Assembly (NCBI RefSeq): GCF_008704855.1
Contig: NZ_CP023691.1
Coordinates: 1,178,001-1,242,000 of the forward strand
DNA from: Streptomyces platensis
GTDB lineage: Bacteria; Actinomycetota; Actinomycetes; Streptomycetales; Streptomycetaceae
Length of the DNA stretch: 64,000 nucleotides
Direction of reading: 5' to 3'
Each line of letters opens with the position of its first letter. Position 1 is the stretch's first letter. The notes beneath the pieces are model-generated. The model was given only the letters and a program-made list of their open reading frames with translations. It ran no database searches and had not been told where the DNA came from. Made by a program: the position numbers and the translations under genes. Positions 50,243 through 59,126 of this stretch are shown piece by piece.

Positions 50243-51328
50243 ATGCCGCACGAAGCCCGCGCCGTCGTCGCCCTCAAGAAGGGCGCCCCCGTCGAGGTGC
50301 TGCCGATCCTCGTGCCCGACCCCGGTCCGGGCGAAGTGCTCGTGACCGTCCAGGCCTGCGGGGTGTGCCACACCGATCTGCACTATCGCGACGGCGCGAT
50401 CGGCGACGACTTCCCCTATCTGCTCGGCCACGAGGCGGCCGGCGTCATCGAGGCCGTCGGCCCCGGTGTCACCGAACTCGCGCCCGGCGACTACGTGGTG
50501 CTCGCCTGGCGGGCACCCTGTGGCCAGTGCCGGGCCTGCCGTCGTGCCCGCCCCTGGTACTGCTTCGCCTCCCGCAACGCCACCCAGCCCATGACCCTGC
50601 TGGAAGGCACCGAGCTGACCGCGGCCCTGGGCATCGGCGCGTTCGCCGAGAAGACGCTGGTGGCCGCCGGGCAGGCGGTGAAGGTCGATCCGTCGGCGCG
50701 CCCGGAGGCCGCCGGGCTGATCGGCTGCGGGGTGATGGCCGGGTACGGCGCGGCGGTGCACACCGGCGGCGTGGGCAGCGGGGACACCGTCGCCGTCATC
50801 GGCTGCGGCGGCGTCGGCAACGCCGCCATCGCGGGCGCCTCCCGGGCCGGGGCGCGGCGGGTCATCGCCGTGGACCTCGACGACGGCAAGCTGGACGCCG
50901 CCGAGCGGTTCGGGGCCACCGACACCGTCAACTCCCGTGGTACGGACCCGGTCGAGGCGGTCCGGGCGCTCACCGGCGGGCACGGCGCCGATGTGGTGAT
51001 CGACGCGGTGGGCCGCCCGGAGACCTACCGGCAGGCGTTCTACATGCGTGACCTGGCCGGCACGCTGGTCCAGGTCGGCGTGCCCGAGCCGGACATGCGG
51101 ATCGAGCTGCCGCTCATCGATCTCTTCTCGCGCGGCGGCGCACTGAAGTCGTCCTGGTACGGGGACTGTCTGCCCAGCCGCGACTTCCCGGTACTGATCG
51201 ATCTGTTCCTGAGCGGCAAGCTCGATCTGGAACGGTTCATCAGCGAGACCATCGCCCTCGACGACATCGAACCGGCCTTCGCCAAGATGCAGCGCGGGGA
51301 GGTCCTGCGGTCGGTGGTGGTGGTCTGA
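50243..51328 (+). CDS. S-(hydroxymethyl)mycothiol dehydrogenase
   Basis: 361 residues, zinc-dependent class III-like alcohol dehydrogenase. [13 protein letters not shown] holds the catalytic-zinc Cys, [15 protein letters not shown] the second ligand region, and [15 protein letters not shown] the four structural-zinc Cys residues. [13 protein letters not shown] binds [34 protein letters not shown] is typical of the mycothiol-specific branch that oxidises the formaldehyde-mycothiol adduct. ATG 50243 follows TAGGAGTGAG. In many streptomycetes a metallo-beta-lactamase-fold gene follows; here the next gene is convergent. Confidence 0.9.
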   Translation: MPHEARAVVALKKGAPVEVLPILVPDPGPGEVLVTVQACGVCHTDLHYRDGAIGDDFPYLLGHEAAGVIEAVGPGVTELAPGDYVVLAWRAPCGQCRACRRARPWYCFASRNATQPMTLLEGTELTAALGIGAFAEKTLVAAGQAVKVDPSARPEAAGLIGCGVMAGYGAAVHTGGVGSGDTVAVIGCGGVGNAAIAGASRAGARRVIAVDLDDGKLDAAERFGATDTVNSRGTDPVEAVRALTGGHGADVVIDAVGRPETYRQAFYMRDLAGTLVQVGVPEPDMRIELPLIDLFSRGGALKSSWYGDCLPSRDFPVLIDLFLSGKLDLERFISETIALDDIEPAFAKMQRGEVLRSVVVV

Positions 51329-51356
51329 CCGCCCGCAGGACCTCTCGCGCCGCCGG

Positions 51357-54300
51357 TCAGCCGCCGGCCGGGTCCGCCGGCTCCTCGGGGGCCGGGTCCT
51401 CCGGACGGCGGTACATCCGCGTCGCCGTGATCTGTCCGTGCACCGCCTCGCCGGACGGGTCCGGCTGCGGCAGGCCCGGCCGCAGATGCTCCTCGACGCT
51501 GATGTACTTCAGCCCGGCCCGCAGATCCGCGTCATTGCGCAGCCGGATGACCAGCGGGAACTCGGCGAGCGCGGTGGTGTCGAACAGGCCGGTGGTGTAA
51601 AGCAGCTGGACGCCCAGCGCATCGGCGACGGCGCGCTGGAGCTCCAGCAGATAGGTCGCGTTGGCGCGGCCGATGGGGTTGTCCAGGAACAGCGTGCCGG
51701 CGTGCCGCTGCTTGTCGCGGCCCCGGTCGTTGCTGCGCAGCGCCGCCATCGTGCAGTACAGCGCGATGGCGGCGGTCAGCAGCTGGCCGCCGGAGAAGAC
51801 ATCGCCCATCTGCCCCACCGGCACCCGCTCGGCGCGCAGCACCGCGTCCGGCTTGAGGATCTCCACGGCCACCCCGCGCGGCTGGAGCGCCGCGCTGACC
51901 CCGCGCAGCAACAGGGACATCCCGTCCCGCCGCAGATCGCTGTTCTTCTTCACGGCCGACCGGGTCGCCTCGTCGATCACCTCGCCGAGCCGCTCGGTGA
52001 GCGTGACCTGGTCGGGGTCCTCGAACCGGATCCGCAGGAACTCCTGCCCGGACCACTCCCCCAGCCCCTCGGGCAGCCGCGACAGCCGCTGGGCGGAGCG
52101 CAGCGTCGTCAGCGACGACTCGACCAGGCCGCGCAGCCGGTCGACGATGGAGTCGCGGTTGCGCTCCAGCTGCTCCAGCTCGTCGGTGAGCACCCGCAGC
52201 CGGGGCGCGAAGGCCTCCGCCCACTTGGCGGCGTGGTCCGGGAGGGCCGAGGCGGGCAGTTCGCGGATCTGCTGCCGGGCGGGGGTGCGGACCTGTTCGT
52301 AGCGGGTGGAGTTGGCGTGTCGTACGAGGATGTCGCTCGCCTCGCGCACCGCGGAATCGGCGGTGGACAGATCGGCGGCGCAGCCGCGCAGCGAGCGGCG
52401 GGACTCGGCGGCGGCCTGCCGGGCGTCCGCCAGCTGTCCGGCGTACGCCTCGATCCCGTCCGCCGGTTCCTCGGCATCCTGGTGGTCACGGAGCAGATCG
52501 CGCAGCAGAGCGGCGGTCTCGTCGAAGCCGCCGGCCGCGTCCTCGGCGGCGCGGTGGCCGCGCAGCAGCTCCTCGTGCCGGTCGCGGGCCGCCGTCAACG
52601 CCTCGCTGGCGGTGGCCAGTTCGCCCGCCGCGGTGCGCAGCAGCTCCTTGGCGCGGTCGGCGTCCGCGGGCACCAGCTCCTCGGGCAGCTCGGTGTGCGC
52701 CTCGCCGTCCGTGGGGGCGAGCCGCTCGGCCTCACCGCGCAGCCGGCCGAGCTGCTCACTGGCGGCCGAGGCACGGGTCTCCAGCATGTGCACCAGCGAC
52801 TCGGCGCGGGCGGCGGCGGCCTGCCGGGACGGGCCGTCGGCGGCGTCCGGGCTCTCCAGGAGCGCCTCGGCGCGGGTACGGACCTTGTTGGTGAGACGGT
52901 TCAGCTCGGCCAGCGCGGCGCTCTCGTCGCCCTCGGCGCGGGCCTGTTCAGCGCGCAGATCGGCGCCGACGCCGACCTTCTCGTAGAGCTGGGAGGCGGC
53001 GCGGTAGGCCTCACGCAGCGCGGGCAGCGAGGTGCTCGCCCCCTCGGGGGCCTCCCCCAGGTCGTCCGGTACACCCGCGATCTCGGCGCGCTCGGCGCGC
53101 AGCGCGCGGGCGGTACGACGGGCGTCGTCGGCGGCGCGCTGGGCGGCCCGGCGGTCCTCGTCGGCGGCCCGCGCGCGGTCCACACACTCCTCGGCACGGG
53201 CCTCGAACTCGGCCGCCTCGTCGGCGAGTTCCCGCATCCGGGACTGCCAGGAGGCGCGCTCGCGCAGCCGGTGGGCGAGCCCGGCCAGCAGGTCGGCGGC
53301 GCGGCGGGCCCGCTGCGCGGCCTCCTGGCGCTCATCGCGCACCTGGGTGGCCTCGGCCGCGGCCTCGTCGGTCTCGGCGCGCGCCGCACGGGCCTCGGCC
53401 AGCTCCGCGGCGGCCTCGTCGGCTGCCGTACGGGTCTCGTCCGCGGCGGCGGCCAGTTCAGCGAGCCGGCCGGCCGGGCAGCCCGTACGCCAGGAGCCGA
53501 GCCGGGCGGCCAGCGCACGGTCCCCGGCGAGCCGGGCGGCCAGCGCACGGATCTCCTCGTCACGCTCTATGGCGCGCGCCCGCAGCGCCTGGCGCTCCTC
53601 GTCGGCGGCGGACTCGTCGTGCATCGCCGGGTTCGGCGGGACGAGGAAGACGCCGGATTCCCGCTCGTCGGGCGCGGGGGTGGGGGCGAGCAGTGCGGCG
53701 GCGGTGCCGACCGCGACGGCCGAGCGGGGCAGCAGCGCGGCCTGGGCGAGCACCTCGCGGGCCCGCGCATGGGTCTCCGGGTCCGTGATGATCACGCCGT
53801 CGACCAGCTCGGGACGGGCGGCCAGCACCCGGGTGTGGTCGGCGGGGTCGACGGACTGGGCGAGATAGCGCCAGCCCGGCAGCGCGGGAACGCCGTGCTC
53901 GCCGAGATACTCCACGGCGGCCAGCACATCGGGCCCCGGGGGCAGCAGACCGCCGTCGCCCAGCGCGCCCAGGATCCGCGCATCGTCGGCGGCGGCCGTC
54001 CGCAGGTCGAACAGCTGCCGCTCGGCGCCGGCAACGCCCTCCTCCAGCAGCTCGCGCAGCTCGTCGGCGTTGCGGTCCAGCTCCTCGGCCGTCAGCGGGC
54101 CCGCGGTGGGACGGCGCGCGACGCCCGGGTCCGCACCGGACGTGGCCGTACGGGGACCGGGCACGGACTTGGCCTCGGACTGCGGGAGGCCGAGGAGGTC
54201 GGCGAGCCGCTGCTCGGCGCCGATGGACTCGGCGGCCCGGCGCTCGGCCTCGTAGGCGCGCTCGGCGGCCTCGGCGGCGTCCTCGGCGCGGGCCGCCGCC

Positions 54301-56033
54301 AGCTCGGCGGTGGAGTGCCGGGCGGTGGCCGCACGGGCGCGGTCGGTGGCCTGCCGGGCGGTTTCACGGGCCGAGTCCCAGGCCTCGACGGCGGTCTTCT
54401 CGGCGTCCGCGGCGGCGAGCGCGGCACGGGCCGGGTCGGCGTCGGGGGCACTGTCATCCAGCCAGCCGGCCCGGACGGCCTCGGCGGTCTCCTCGGCGAC
54501 CTCGGAGAGCCGCTGCTTGAGGTGCTCGGACTCACTGCGGGCGCGCTGGGCGTGGGTGGCGGCGCTGGTGGCGTCGCGGTGCGCCGACTCACCGGCCTCC
54601 TGGAGGGCGGCGGAGCGTTCCTCCTCCTCATTGGCGATCCGCTCACCGGCCTCGGCCGCCGTGTGCAGGGCGCGGACCAGGTCGGCGGCGGCCGTGGCAC
54701 GGGCGGCGAGCGCGGGCGCGGCGTCCCGCTCGGCCTCGCGGATGGCGGCGGCGACCCGCGCGGAGCGGTCCGCGGCGGCCCGGTGCCGCAGTGCGGTCTC
54801 GGCGGCCTGCCAGGCGCTGTGCAGCGTACGGGCGTCGTTGAGCTCCCGGCGCTGGGCGGCGGCGCCCTTCTCCGCGGCGGCCAGCGCCAGCGAGGCATGC
54901 CGGTAGGCGAGTTCGGCGGAGACCAGGGAGCGGCGCTCGCGTACCCGCTCGGCGTCGGTGACGCGGTGCGCGGCGGCGGCGACCTGCTCGGCGAGTTCGG
55001 CGGCGCGGCCGCGCTCCTCGGTGCCCCGGGCGTGCAGCCGCTGGGCCAGGCCGCGGGTGCGGCGCTCGGCCCCGGCATGCACCTCGCGGGCGCGTTCGCG
55101 CTGCTCGGCGGCGTCGGCGATACGCGAGAGCAGATCGAGGGAACCGGCCGTGAAGTCCCGTTCGGCGGTGAGTTCGGCGCGCCGGCCGAGCTTGTGGGCG
55201 AAGCCGTGCACCAGATCGGCGAGGCCGTCGGTGTCGCGGGTGTCCGTGACGGCGCGCAGCAGCAGGTCGGTGAAGTCCGAGTCGTTCTTGACCGCGAAGA
55301 GGCCGGCCGCCTCACCCTCGTCGGCGTTCATCTCCCGCTGGTAGCGGAAGAGCTCCGGGTCCAGACCCAGCTCGCCGAGGTGCTCGTTCCAGCGCTCGTG
55401 GATCTCTTCCCAGACGACGTCCAGATTGGGGTAGTTCTTCCCCGCCTCGGTGAGGATGTCGCGGAAGCCCTTCATCGTACGGCGGCGGCCCTGGGCGCCG
55501 GAGCTGCCCTCGCCGCTCTCCTGACGCGGGCGGACGACGGTGGCCTCGGCGACCGGAAGCGAGTCCAGGCTCATACCGGGGCCGGGCCGGAAGCTGTACC
55601 AGGCCTCGGCGAACTTCCGTGGGTCGTTGGAGACCTGCCGCCCGCGCCACTCGCTGACCTTGCCGACGACCACGCTCTCGCCGGTGAGGACGTGCTGCCA
55701 CTCCAGGGCGACATGGCCGCAGTCGTCGGCGAGCAGGAACTTGCGCAGCACGCCGGAGCTGGCGCCGCCGAGGGTGTTGCGGTGGCCGGGCAGCATCACC
55801 GAGAAGATCAGCTTGAGCAGGACGGACTTGCCGCCGCCGTTCTCCAGGAAGAGCACACCCGCGGGCGCCGGGCGGCGCGGCGGGCCGACCGGTTCGTCCT
55901 CGAAGAAGTCCGCCTGGGCCGGGGCCGGTTGGGGTACGGGCGCACCGACTCCGCGCAGGTCCATGACGGTGTTGGCATAGCGCGCACCGGCGGGCCCGAT
56001 GGAGTAGAGGCGGACCCGGGACAGCTCGTACAT
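51357..56033 (-). CDS. SMC-like coiled-coil ATPase (MukB/MksB/JetC-like)
   Basis: 1558 residues. The N-terminal head carries a P-loop GVLFLENGGGKSVLLKL (GKS at 68-70). The middle (about 280-1330) is an Ala/Glu/Arg-rich heptad region with a central non-coil insert around residues 600-800. The C-terminal head has the ABC signature VFSGGQLLTAAIALYC (from 1413) and Walker B GTLFLDNPIGRANATYLLEL, where Asn 1452 stands in place of the usual catalytic Glu. The layout matches MukB-type SMC proteins, and two upstream same-strand genes occupy the kleisin and MukE slots. Wadjet JetC is the closest analogy, but JetD is absent. ATG 56033 has GAGAG at 7 bases. The 386-bp leader holds 26-bp repeats. Confidence 0.8.
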   Translation of the reverse strand: MYELSRVRLYSIGPAGARYANTVMDLRGVGAPVPQPAPAQADFFEDEPVGPPRRPAPAGVLFLENGGGKSVLLKLIFSVMLPGHRNTLGGASSGVLRKFLLADDCGHVALEWQHVLTGESVVVGKVSEWRGRQVSNDPRKFAEAWYSFRPGPGMSLDSLPVAEATVVRPRQESGEGSSGAQGRRRTMKGFRDILTEAGKNYPNLDVVWEEIHERWNEHLGELGLDPELFRYQREMNADEGEAAGLFAVKNDSDFTDLLLRAVTDTRDTDGLADLVHGFAHKLGRRAELTAERDFTAGSLDLLSRIADAAEQRERAREVHAGAERRTRGLAQRLHARGTEERGRAAELAEQVAAAAHRVTDAERVRERRSLVSAELAYRHASLALAAAEKGAAAQRRELNDARTLHSAWQAAETALRHRAAADRSARVAAAIREAERDAAPALAARATAAADLVRALHTAAEAGERIANEEEERSAALQEAGESAHRDATSAATHAQRARSESEHLKQRLSEVAEETAEAVRAGWLDDSAPDADPARAALAAADAEKTAVEAWDSARETARQATDRARAATARHSTAELAAARAEDAAEAAERAYEAERRAAESIGAEQRLADLLGLPQSEAKSVPGPRTATSGADPGVARRPTAGPLTAEELDRNADELRELLEEGVAGAERQLFDLRTAAADDARILGALGDGGLLPPGPDVLAAVEYLGEHGVPALPGWRYLAQSVDPADHTRVLAARPELVDGVIITDPETHARAREVLAQAALLPRSAVAVGTAAALLAPTPAPDERESGVFLVPPNPAMHDESAADEERQALRARAIERDEEIRALAARLAGDRALAARLGSWRTGCPAGRLAELAAAADETRTAADEAAAELAEARAARAETDEAAAEATQVRDERQEAAQRARRAADLLAGLAHRLRERASWQSRMRELADEAAEFEARAEECVDRARAADEDRRAAQRAADDARRTARALRAERAEIAGVPDDLGEAPEGASTSLPALREAYRAASQLYEKVGVGADLRAEQARAEGDESAALAELNRLTNKVRTRAEALLESPDAADGPSRQAAAARAESLVHMLETRASAASEQLGRLRGEAERLAPTDGEAHTELPEELVPADADRAKELLRTAAGELATASEALTAARDRHEELLRGHRAAEDAAGGFDETAALLRDLLRDHQDAEEPADGIEAYAGQLADARQAAAESRRSLRGCAADLSTADSAVREASDILVRHANSTRYEQVRTPARQQIRELPASALPDHAAKWAEAFAPRLRVLTDELEQLERNRDSIVDRLRGLVESSLTTLRSAQRLSRLPEGLGEWSGQEFLRIRFEDPDQVTLTERLGEVIDEATRSAVKKNSDLRRDGMSLLLRGVSAALQPRGVAVEILKPDAVLRAERVPVGQMGDVFSGGQLLTAAIALYCTMAALRSNDRGRDKQRHAGTLFLDNPIGRANATYLLELQRAVADALGVQLLYTTGLFDTTALAEFPLVIRLRNDADLRAGLKYISVEEHLRPGLPQPDPSGEAVHGQITATRMYRRPEDPAPEEPADPAGG

Positions 56034-56223
56034 GGCGGACTCTCGTTGTCGTGGTCGGGAGGGGCGGGAGGGGTGGGGAGGTCGGGCGGGGCTGGCAGGT
56101 GGGGCGGGTCGGGCGGGGCGGGCAGGTCGGGAGGGGGCGGCGGCGCTCCCCCGCCCCCTCCCCCCCTCCCCCTTCGGGGGAGGGGGCGGGGGTGGGTTCG
56201 GGGGTGGGGGGGAGCCTCGGTCG
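56034..56223. other. G/C-strand-asymmetric leader with hairpin, between the accessory and SMC genes
   Basis: The plus strand is a run of GGGCGGG, GGTCGGGCGG and AGGTCGGG motifs, then a C-tract/G-tract hairpin: CCCCCTCCCCC (56162-56172) pairs with GGGGGAGGGGG (56176-56186) around TTC. It resembles no known regulator; transcriptional pausing or G-quadruplex formation is possible. Confidence 0.55.
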
Positions 56224-56377
56224 TGCGACGGTCGGATGGATCCGTCCAGCCGGTCGGTCGGAAGGATCAGTCGGGCCGGTCGGTCGGAAGGATCAGTCCG
56301 GCCGGTCGGTCGAACGGATCGGCCCAGCCAGTCTGTCGGACGGATCGGTCCAGCCGGTCGGTCGGACGGTCACCCGG
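56224..56377. repeat. 26-bp tandem repeats, about six degenerate copies
   Basis: Units start at 56224, 56250, 56276, 56302, 56328 and 56354 (last one partial). The core is CCGGTCGGTCGG followed by AAGGATC or ACGGATC. Units 2 and 3 differ at only a few bases; the outer copies are more diverged. Repeats abut with no spacers, so this is not CRISPR. They lie wholly between the accessory and SMC genes. Confidence 0.85.
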
Positions 56378-56419
56378 CAGTCGGAACGCCGTCAGGGCAC
56401 CAGCAGTCGACATGCCCCC

Positions 56420-57466
56420 TCAGCCCGAATGGAACGGCAGTCCGGCGTCCGCGACCAGGGCGAGGTCGTCGGTGTCCTCGCCCGGCAGCAGGGCGGCGCT
56501 GCCGTCGGTGACGGGGACGATGCCCAGCTCCAGGAGTTCGGCCATGGCGGCGCTGCCGGCCATGTCGCGGACCTGGAGCTGATAGCGGGCGGTGGTGCGG
56601 TAGGCGCCGCCGGCGTCGTCACCGGTGCGCTGGAGGAAGCCGGAGTCGACGAGGAAGGTGACGGCCTTGGCGATGATGCCGGTGGTCGAACCGGCGAGCC
56701 GGCGGGCGTCCTTGGTGGCGCCGGTCGCACTGCGCCGGGCGTAGATACGCCAGGCGGACTCCAGGCCGGGGGCATCGGTGGCCGGGTCGGTGTTCTCGCC
56801 CTCCTGCTCGGCGCGCTCCTCCAGCCGGCGGCAGGCCTGCCGGACGAAGGCGTCGACGCCGTTGACCGTGATCCGGCCGATGTAGCCGTCGTCGGCGAGG
56901 TCCTCGGGACGCGGGAAGGCCAGCGCGGCGACGGCCAGATGGGCCAGGCCGTGCAGGAAGCGGTCGGCGGAGTCGGCGGAGGCACGGCGGGCATAGTCAC
57001 CCATTCGTACGGCGAAGACGGAGTCCTCGTCGGCGGTGACGGCCATCCCGGCGCGGGTGGACACCTCCAGGACGACCAGACCGAGGCCGGTGGCGACGGC
57101 GTCGGCGAGCCGGGCGAAGGCGGGCTCGTCCCGGTAGCGGCGCAGGAGTTCGCCGTATTCGGCGTCGCGGGCGGGCAGCAGCTTGGGCTGGAGGCCGAAG
57201 GAGACCAACCGGGCGGCGTCGGCGGCATCAGCGGGGGTCAGGGGGTGGGGGCCCGGCTGCTCCTGGCGGTCCCCCCGCTCGGCCGAAGCCGGGAACGGGA
57301 ACGCGGCCGAGGGCTTGGATGGGGGTCCCCCCTGCTCGAGCGAAGCCGAGAGCTTGGGGGAGGGTCCCGCCGCGCCCGTATCGGCGTCGGCCGTGGGCGC
57401 ACCCCAGCCCGGCTCACCGGCCCCGGACGCCGGGTCCGGCTGCGGCGTCTCGTCGTACTGGGTCAC
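56420..57466 (-). CDS. MukE/JetB-like accessory protein (by position)
   Basis: 348 residues. The first 80 are low-complexity and contain the translation of a Streptomyces palindromic repeat (SPKLSASLEQGG). Residues about 85-345 are an ordered alpha/beta domain, with SFGLQPKLLPARDAEYGELLRRYRDEPAFARLADAVATGLGL and a winged-helix-like C-terminus (GIIAKAVTFLVDSGFLQRTGDDAGGAYRTTARYQLQVRDM), as expected of MukE-type kleisin-binding proteins. Assignment rests on the gene trio and this wing; no direct alignment was possible. GTG 57466 follows AAGGAG. It lies between the putative kleisin (136 bp upstream) and the SMC gene. Confidence 0.65.
   Translation of the reverse strand: MTQYDETPQPDPASGAGEPGWGAPTADADTGAAGPSPKLSASLEQGGPPSKPSAAFPFPASAERGDRQEQPGPHPLTPADAADAARLVSFGLQPKLLPARDAEYGELLRRYRDEPAFARLADAVATGLGLVVLEVSTRAGMAVTADEDSVFAVRMGDYARRASADSADRFLHGLAHLAVAALAFPRPEDLADDGYIGRITVNGVDAFVRQACRRLEERAEQEGENTDPATDAPGLESAWRIYARRSATGATKDARRLAGSTTGIIAKAVTFLVDSGFLQRTGDDAGGAYRTTARYQLQVRDMAGSAAMAELLELGIVPVTDGSAALLPGEDTDDLALVADAGLPFHSG
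57268..57366. repeat. Two copies of a palindromic repeat inserted in the accessory gene
   Basis: Copy A starts GTCCCCCCGCTCGGCCGAAG (57269) and runs to GGCTTGGATGGGGG. Copy B starts GTCCCCCCTGCTCGAGCGAA (57324) and ends GAGCTTGGGGGAGGGTCCC. CCCCCTGCTC and GAGCTTGGGGG are inverted arms. Elements of this type are scattered through Streptomyces genomes, mostly between genes; here both lie in frame within the N-terminal coding region. Confidence 0.7.
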
Positions 57467-57602
57467 GGAACAAGCTCCTTGCGAGGGACGGTCGGGAACA
57501 TCTCGGGCCGTTGCGACGGCGGGCGGCCGCCGGGCGCGCCACGGCCCTGCCGGACCGGCCGCGCCCCGCCGTTCGCCGCCCGCTCCTCCTGGGCGCGGGG
57601 CA

Positions 57603-59126
57603 TCAGGCCACCTCCGAGCGGTCCGCGGCCATTCCGGCGGAGTCCAGCAGCGCCGTGCCGACGATGAGGTCGGCGCCGCCGAACTCGGGGTCTATCAGCT
57701 CCGTGCCGTCGTCGACGGCGAACAGCAGCTGTTGTTCGCCCTGGCGGTAGGCCGTGCCGACGGGCGGGCTGGCGGCGTGCACGGCCAGCAGGGCGACGAG
57801 GTAGGGGAGTTCGGGATCGCTGCGGCGCGCCTCGGCGAGCAGGCCGGAGAGCCTGCGGGGCGCGTCGGCGGGCAGGTCGAGCAGCGCCATCGCGGCGTCG
57901 AGCTGGGCCTCGCTGAAGCGGCTGTCGTCGGGGGTGGCCACCAGGTCGGGCTCGGGCATCTCGGCGCCGAGGTGCTCCCGCTCCATGGGCGGGGTGAGCA
58001 GCATCTCGACGAGGTCCCCTATGCGCGCGGCCGACGGGGTGCGCAGCCCCGTGCCCTTGGCGAAGAAGGCGTCGGTGACACGGATGGCCTGCTCGGCGGG
58101 GAGCGGCAGCAGCGGGGCGACCAACTGGCCGTAGAGGTCGAGTCCGGCGCGGGCGACGGGGGTCGCGAAGGCCTGCCGGTCCTGTTCGGCGCGGAACAGC
58201 GGCCCGGCCTCCAGCAGCCGGGACTGGAGCTGGGTGTGGCGGCGGATGCAGTCCTTGACGATGTCGACGAGCTCGGCGGCCCGCCGCTTGTGCTCGGGCT
58301 CCTCGGTCTCGTCCCGGGCCTTGCGGATGTTCGTCAGGATGGCGTTCTCGTGGCGGTAGCGGTCCGCGACGTGGTCCAGCGCCTCGGTGATCATGTCGGG
58401 GACGGTCTCCAGCCAGTCCACGGCGCGGACGTTGCGGCGGGTGGCGTCCAGGGTCCTGCGGAGCGTCTCCGCATACTGCACGGTGCGGTAGCGGGCCTGT
58501 TCGGCGGCGAGCTGGGCATCGGCCAGCCGGCCGCGGTTGATCAGCACCTCCAGCTTGACCTCCGCGGCGATCTGGGCGCTGGTGACGTCCGTGTCGAGCG
58601 CGCCGACCAGGACGTTGACCGCTTCGTCGGTGGCCCGGAGGTAGACGCTGCCACCGCCGCCGGGGACCTCCTCGATGAGCTTGAAGTCGTAGTCGCGGCG
58701 GACGTACTCGCCCTCGGTGGTGAAGGTGCCGTAGACGGCGCGGAAGCCGCGGTCCACGCTGCCGACGTTGATCAGATTCTCCAGCACCCAGCGGGCGACC
58801 CGCTCATGCTCGCCCGCTGGACGGCGGGGGGCCTGGGCGGCGACCCGGGGGAGCACCTTCGCCACTATTTCCTCGTGGTCGGCGCCGGTGTCGAAGTCCA
58901 TGTTGAGGGTGACGAGATCGATGACGGCGAGCGCCACCTCCGCCATCGCGTAGATGCCGTACTCGCCCGCGAGGTTGGCCTTGCGCACATCGAGGTCGTG
59001 CAGCGGCGCGGTGCATGCCAGGGCGCGCAGCCGACGGGCCAGGCCTTCGTCGGCGGCCGGGCCCGGCGCAGGCCGGTGAGGGCCGTTGAGCTGGGGCGCA
59101 GCAGTCCCCGGGGCGGAAAAAGTCAC
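57603..59126 (-). CDS. Kleisin/JetA-like protein (by position)
   Basis: 507 residues from GTG 59126. Largely helical. ARWVLENLINVGSVDRGFRAVYGTFTTEGEYVRRDYDFKLIEEV near residues 110-160 looks like a winged-helix domain, followed by long helices (IAAEVKLEVLINRGRLADAQLAAEQARYRTVQYAETLRRTLDATRR) as in MukF/JetA kleisins, and a C-terminal acidic domain. In MukBEF-type machines this subunit bridges the SMC heads. A minus-strand -10 TACTCT ends 7 bases before GTG 59126 with no ribosome site, so the mRNA is probably leaderless; longer starts (59183, 59222) would lie upstream of that promoter. First gene of the three. Confidence 0.65.
   Translation of the reverse strand: MTFSAPGTAAPQLNGPHRPAPGPAADEGLARRLRALACTAPLHDLDVRKANLAGEYGIYAMAEVALAVIDLVTLNMDFDTGADHEEIVAKVLPRVAAQAPRRPAGEHERVARWVLENLINVGSVDRGFRAVYGTFTTEGEYVRRDYDFKLIEEVPGGGGSVYLRATDEAVNVLVGALDTDVTSAQIAAEVKLEVLINRGRLADAQLAAEQARYRTVQYAETLRRTLDATRRNVRAVDWLETVPDMITEALDHVADRYRHENAILTNIRKARDETEEPEHKRRAAELVDIVKDCIRRHTQLQSRLLEAGPLFRAEQDRQAFATPVARAGLDLYGQLVAPLLPLPAEQAIRVTDAFFAKGTGLRTPSAARIGDLVEMLLTPPMEREHLGAEMPEPDLVATPDDSRFSEAQLDAAMALLDLPADAPRRLSGLLAEARRSDPELPYLVALLAVHAASPPVGTAYRQGEQQLLFAVDDGTELIDPEFGGADLIVGTALLDSAGMAADRSEVA

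Noticed and set aside
56224..56377. CRISPR array
   Set aside because: Units abut with no spacers, the unit is not a stable palindrome and no cas genes are present.
51438..56582. A 1714-codon open frame on the plus strand opposite the SMC gene
   Set aside because: It is the antisense mirror of a strongly biased GC-rich gene; composition is repetitive Gly/Arg/Ala/Leu with no domain, and the minus-strand frame has clear ATPase motifs at both ends.
51357..59126. Complete Wadjet defence system
   Set aside because: No JetD-like toprim nuclease is encoded in or next to the trio, so the name Wadjet is not justified on this evidence.
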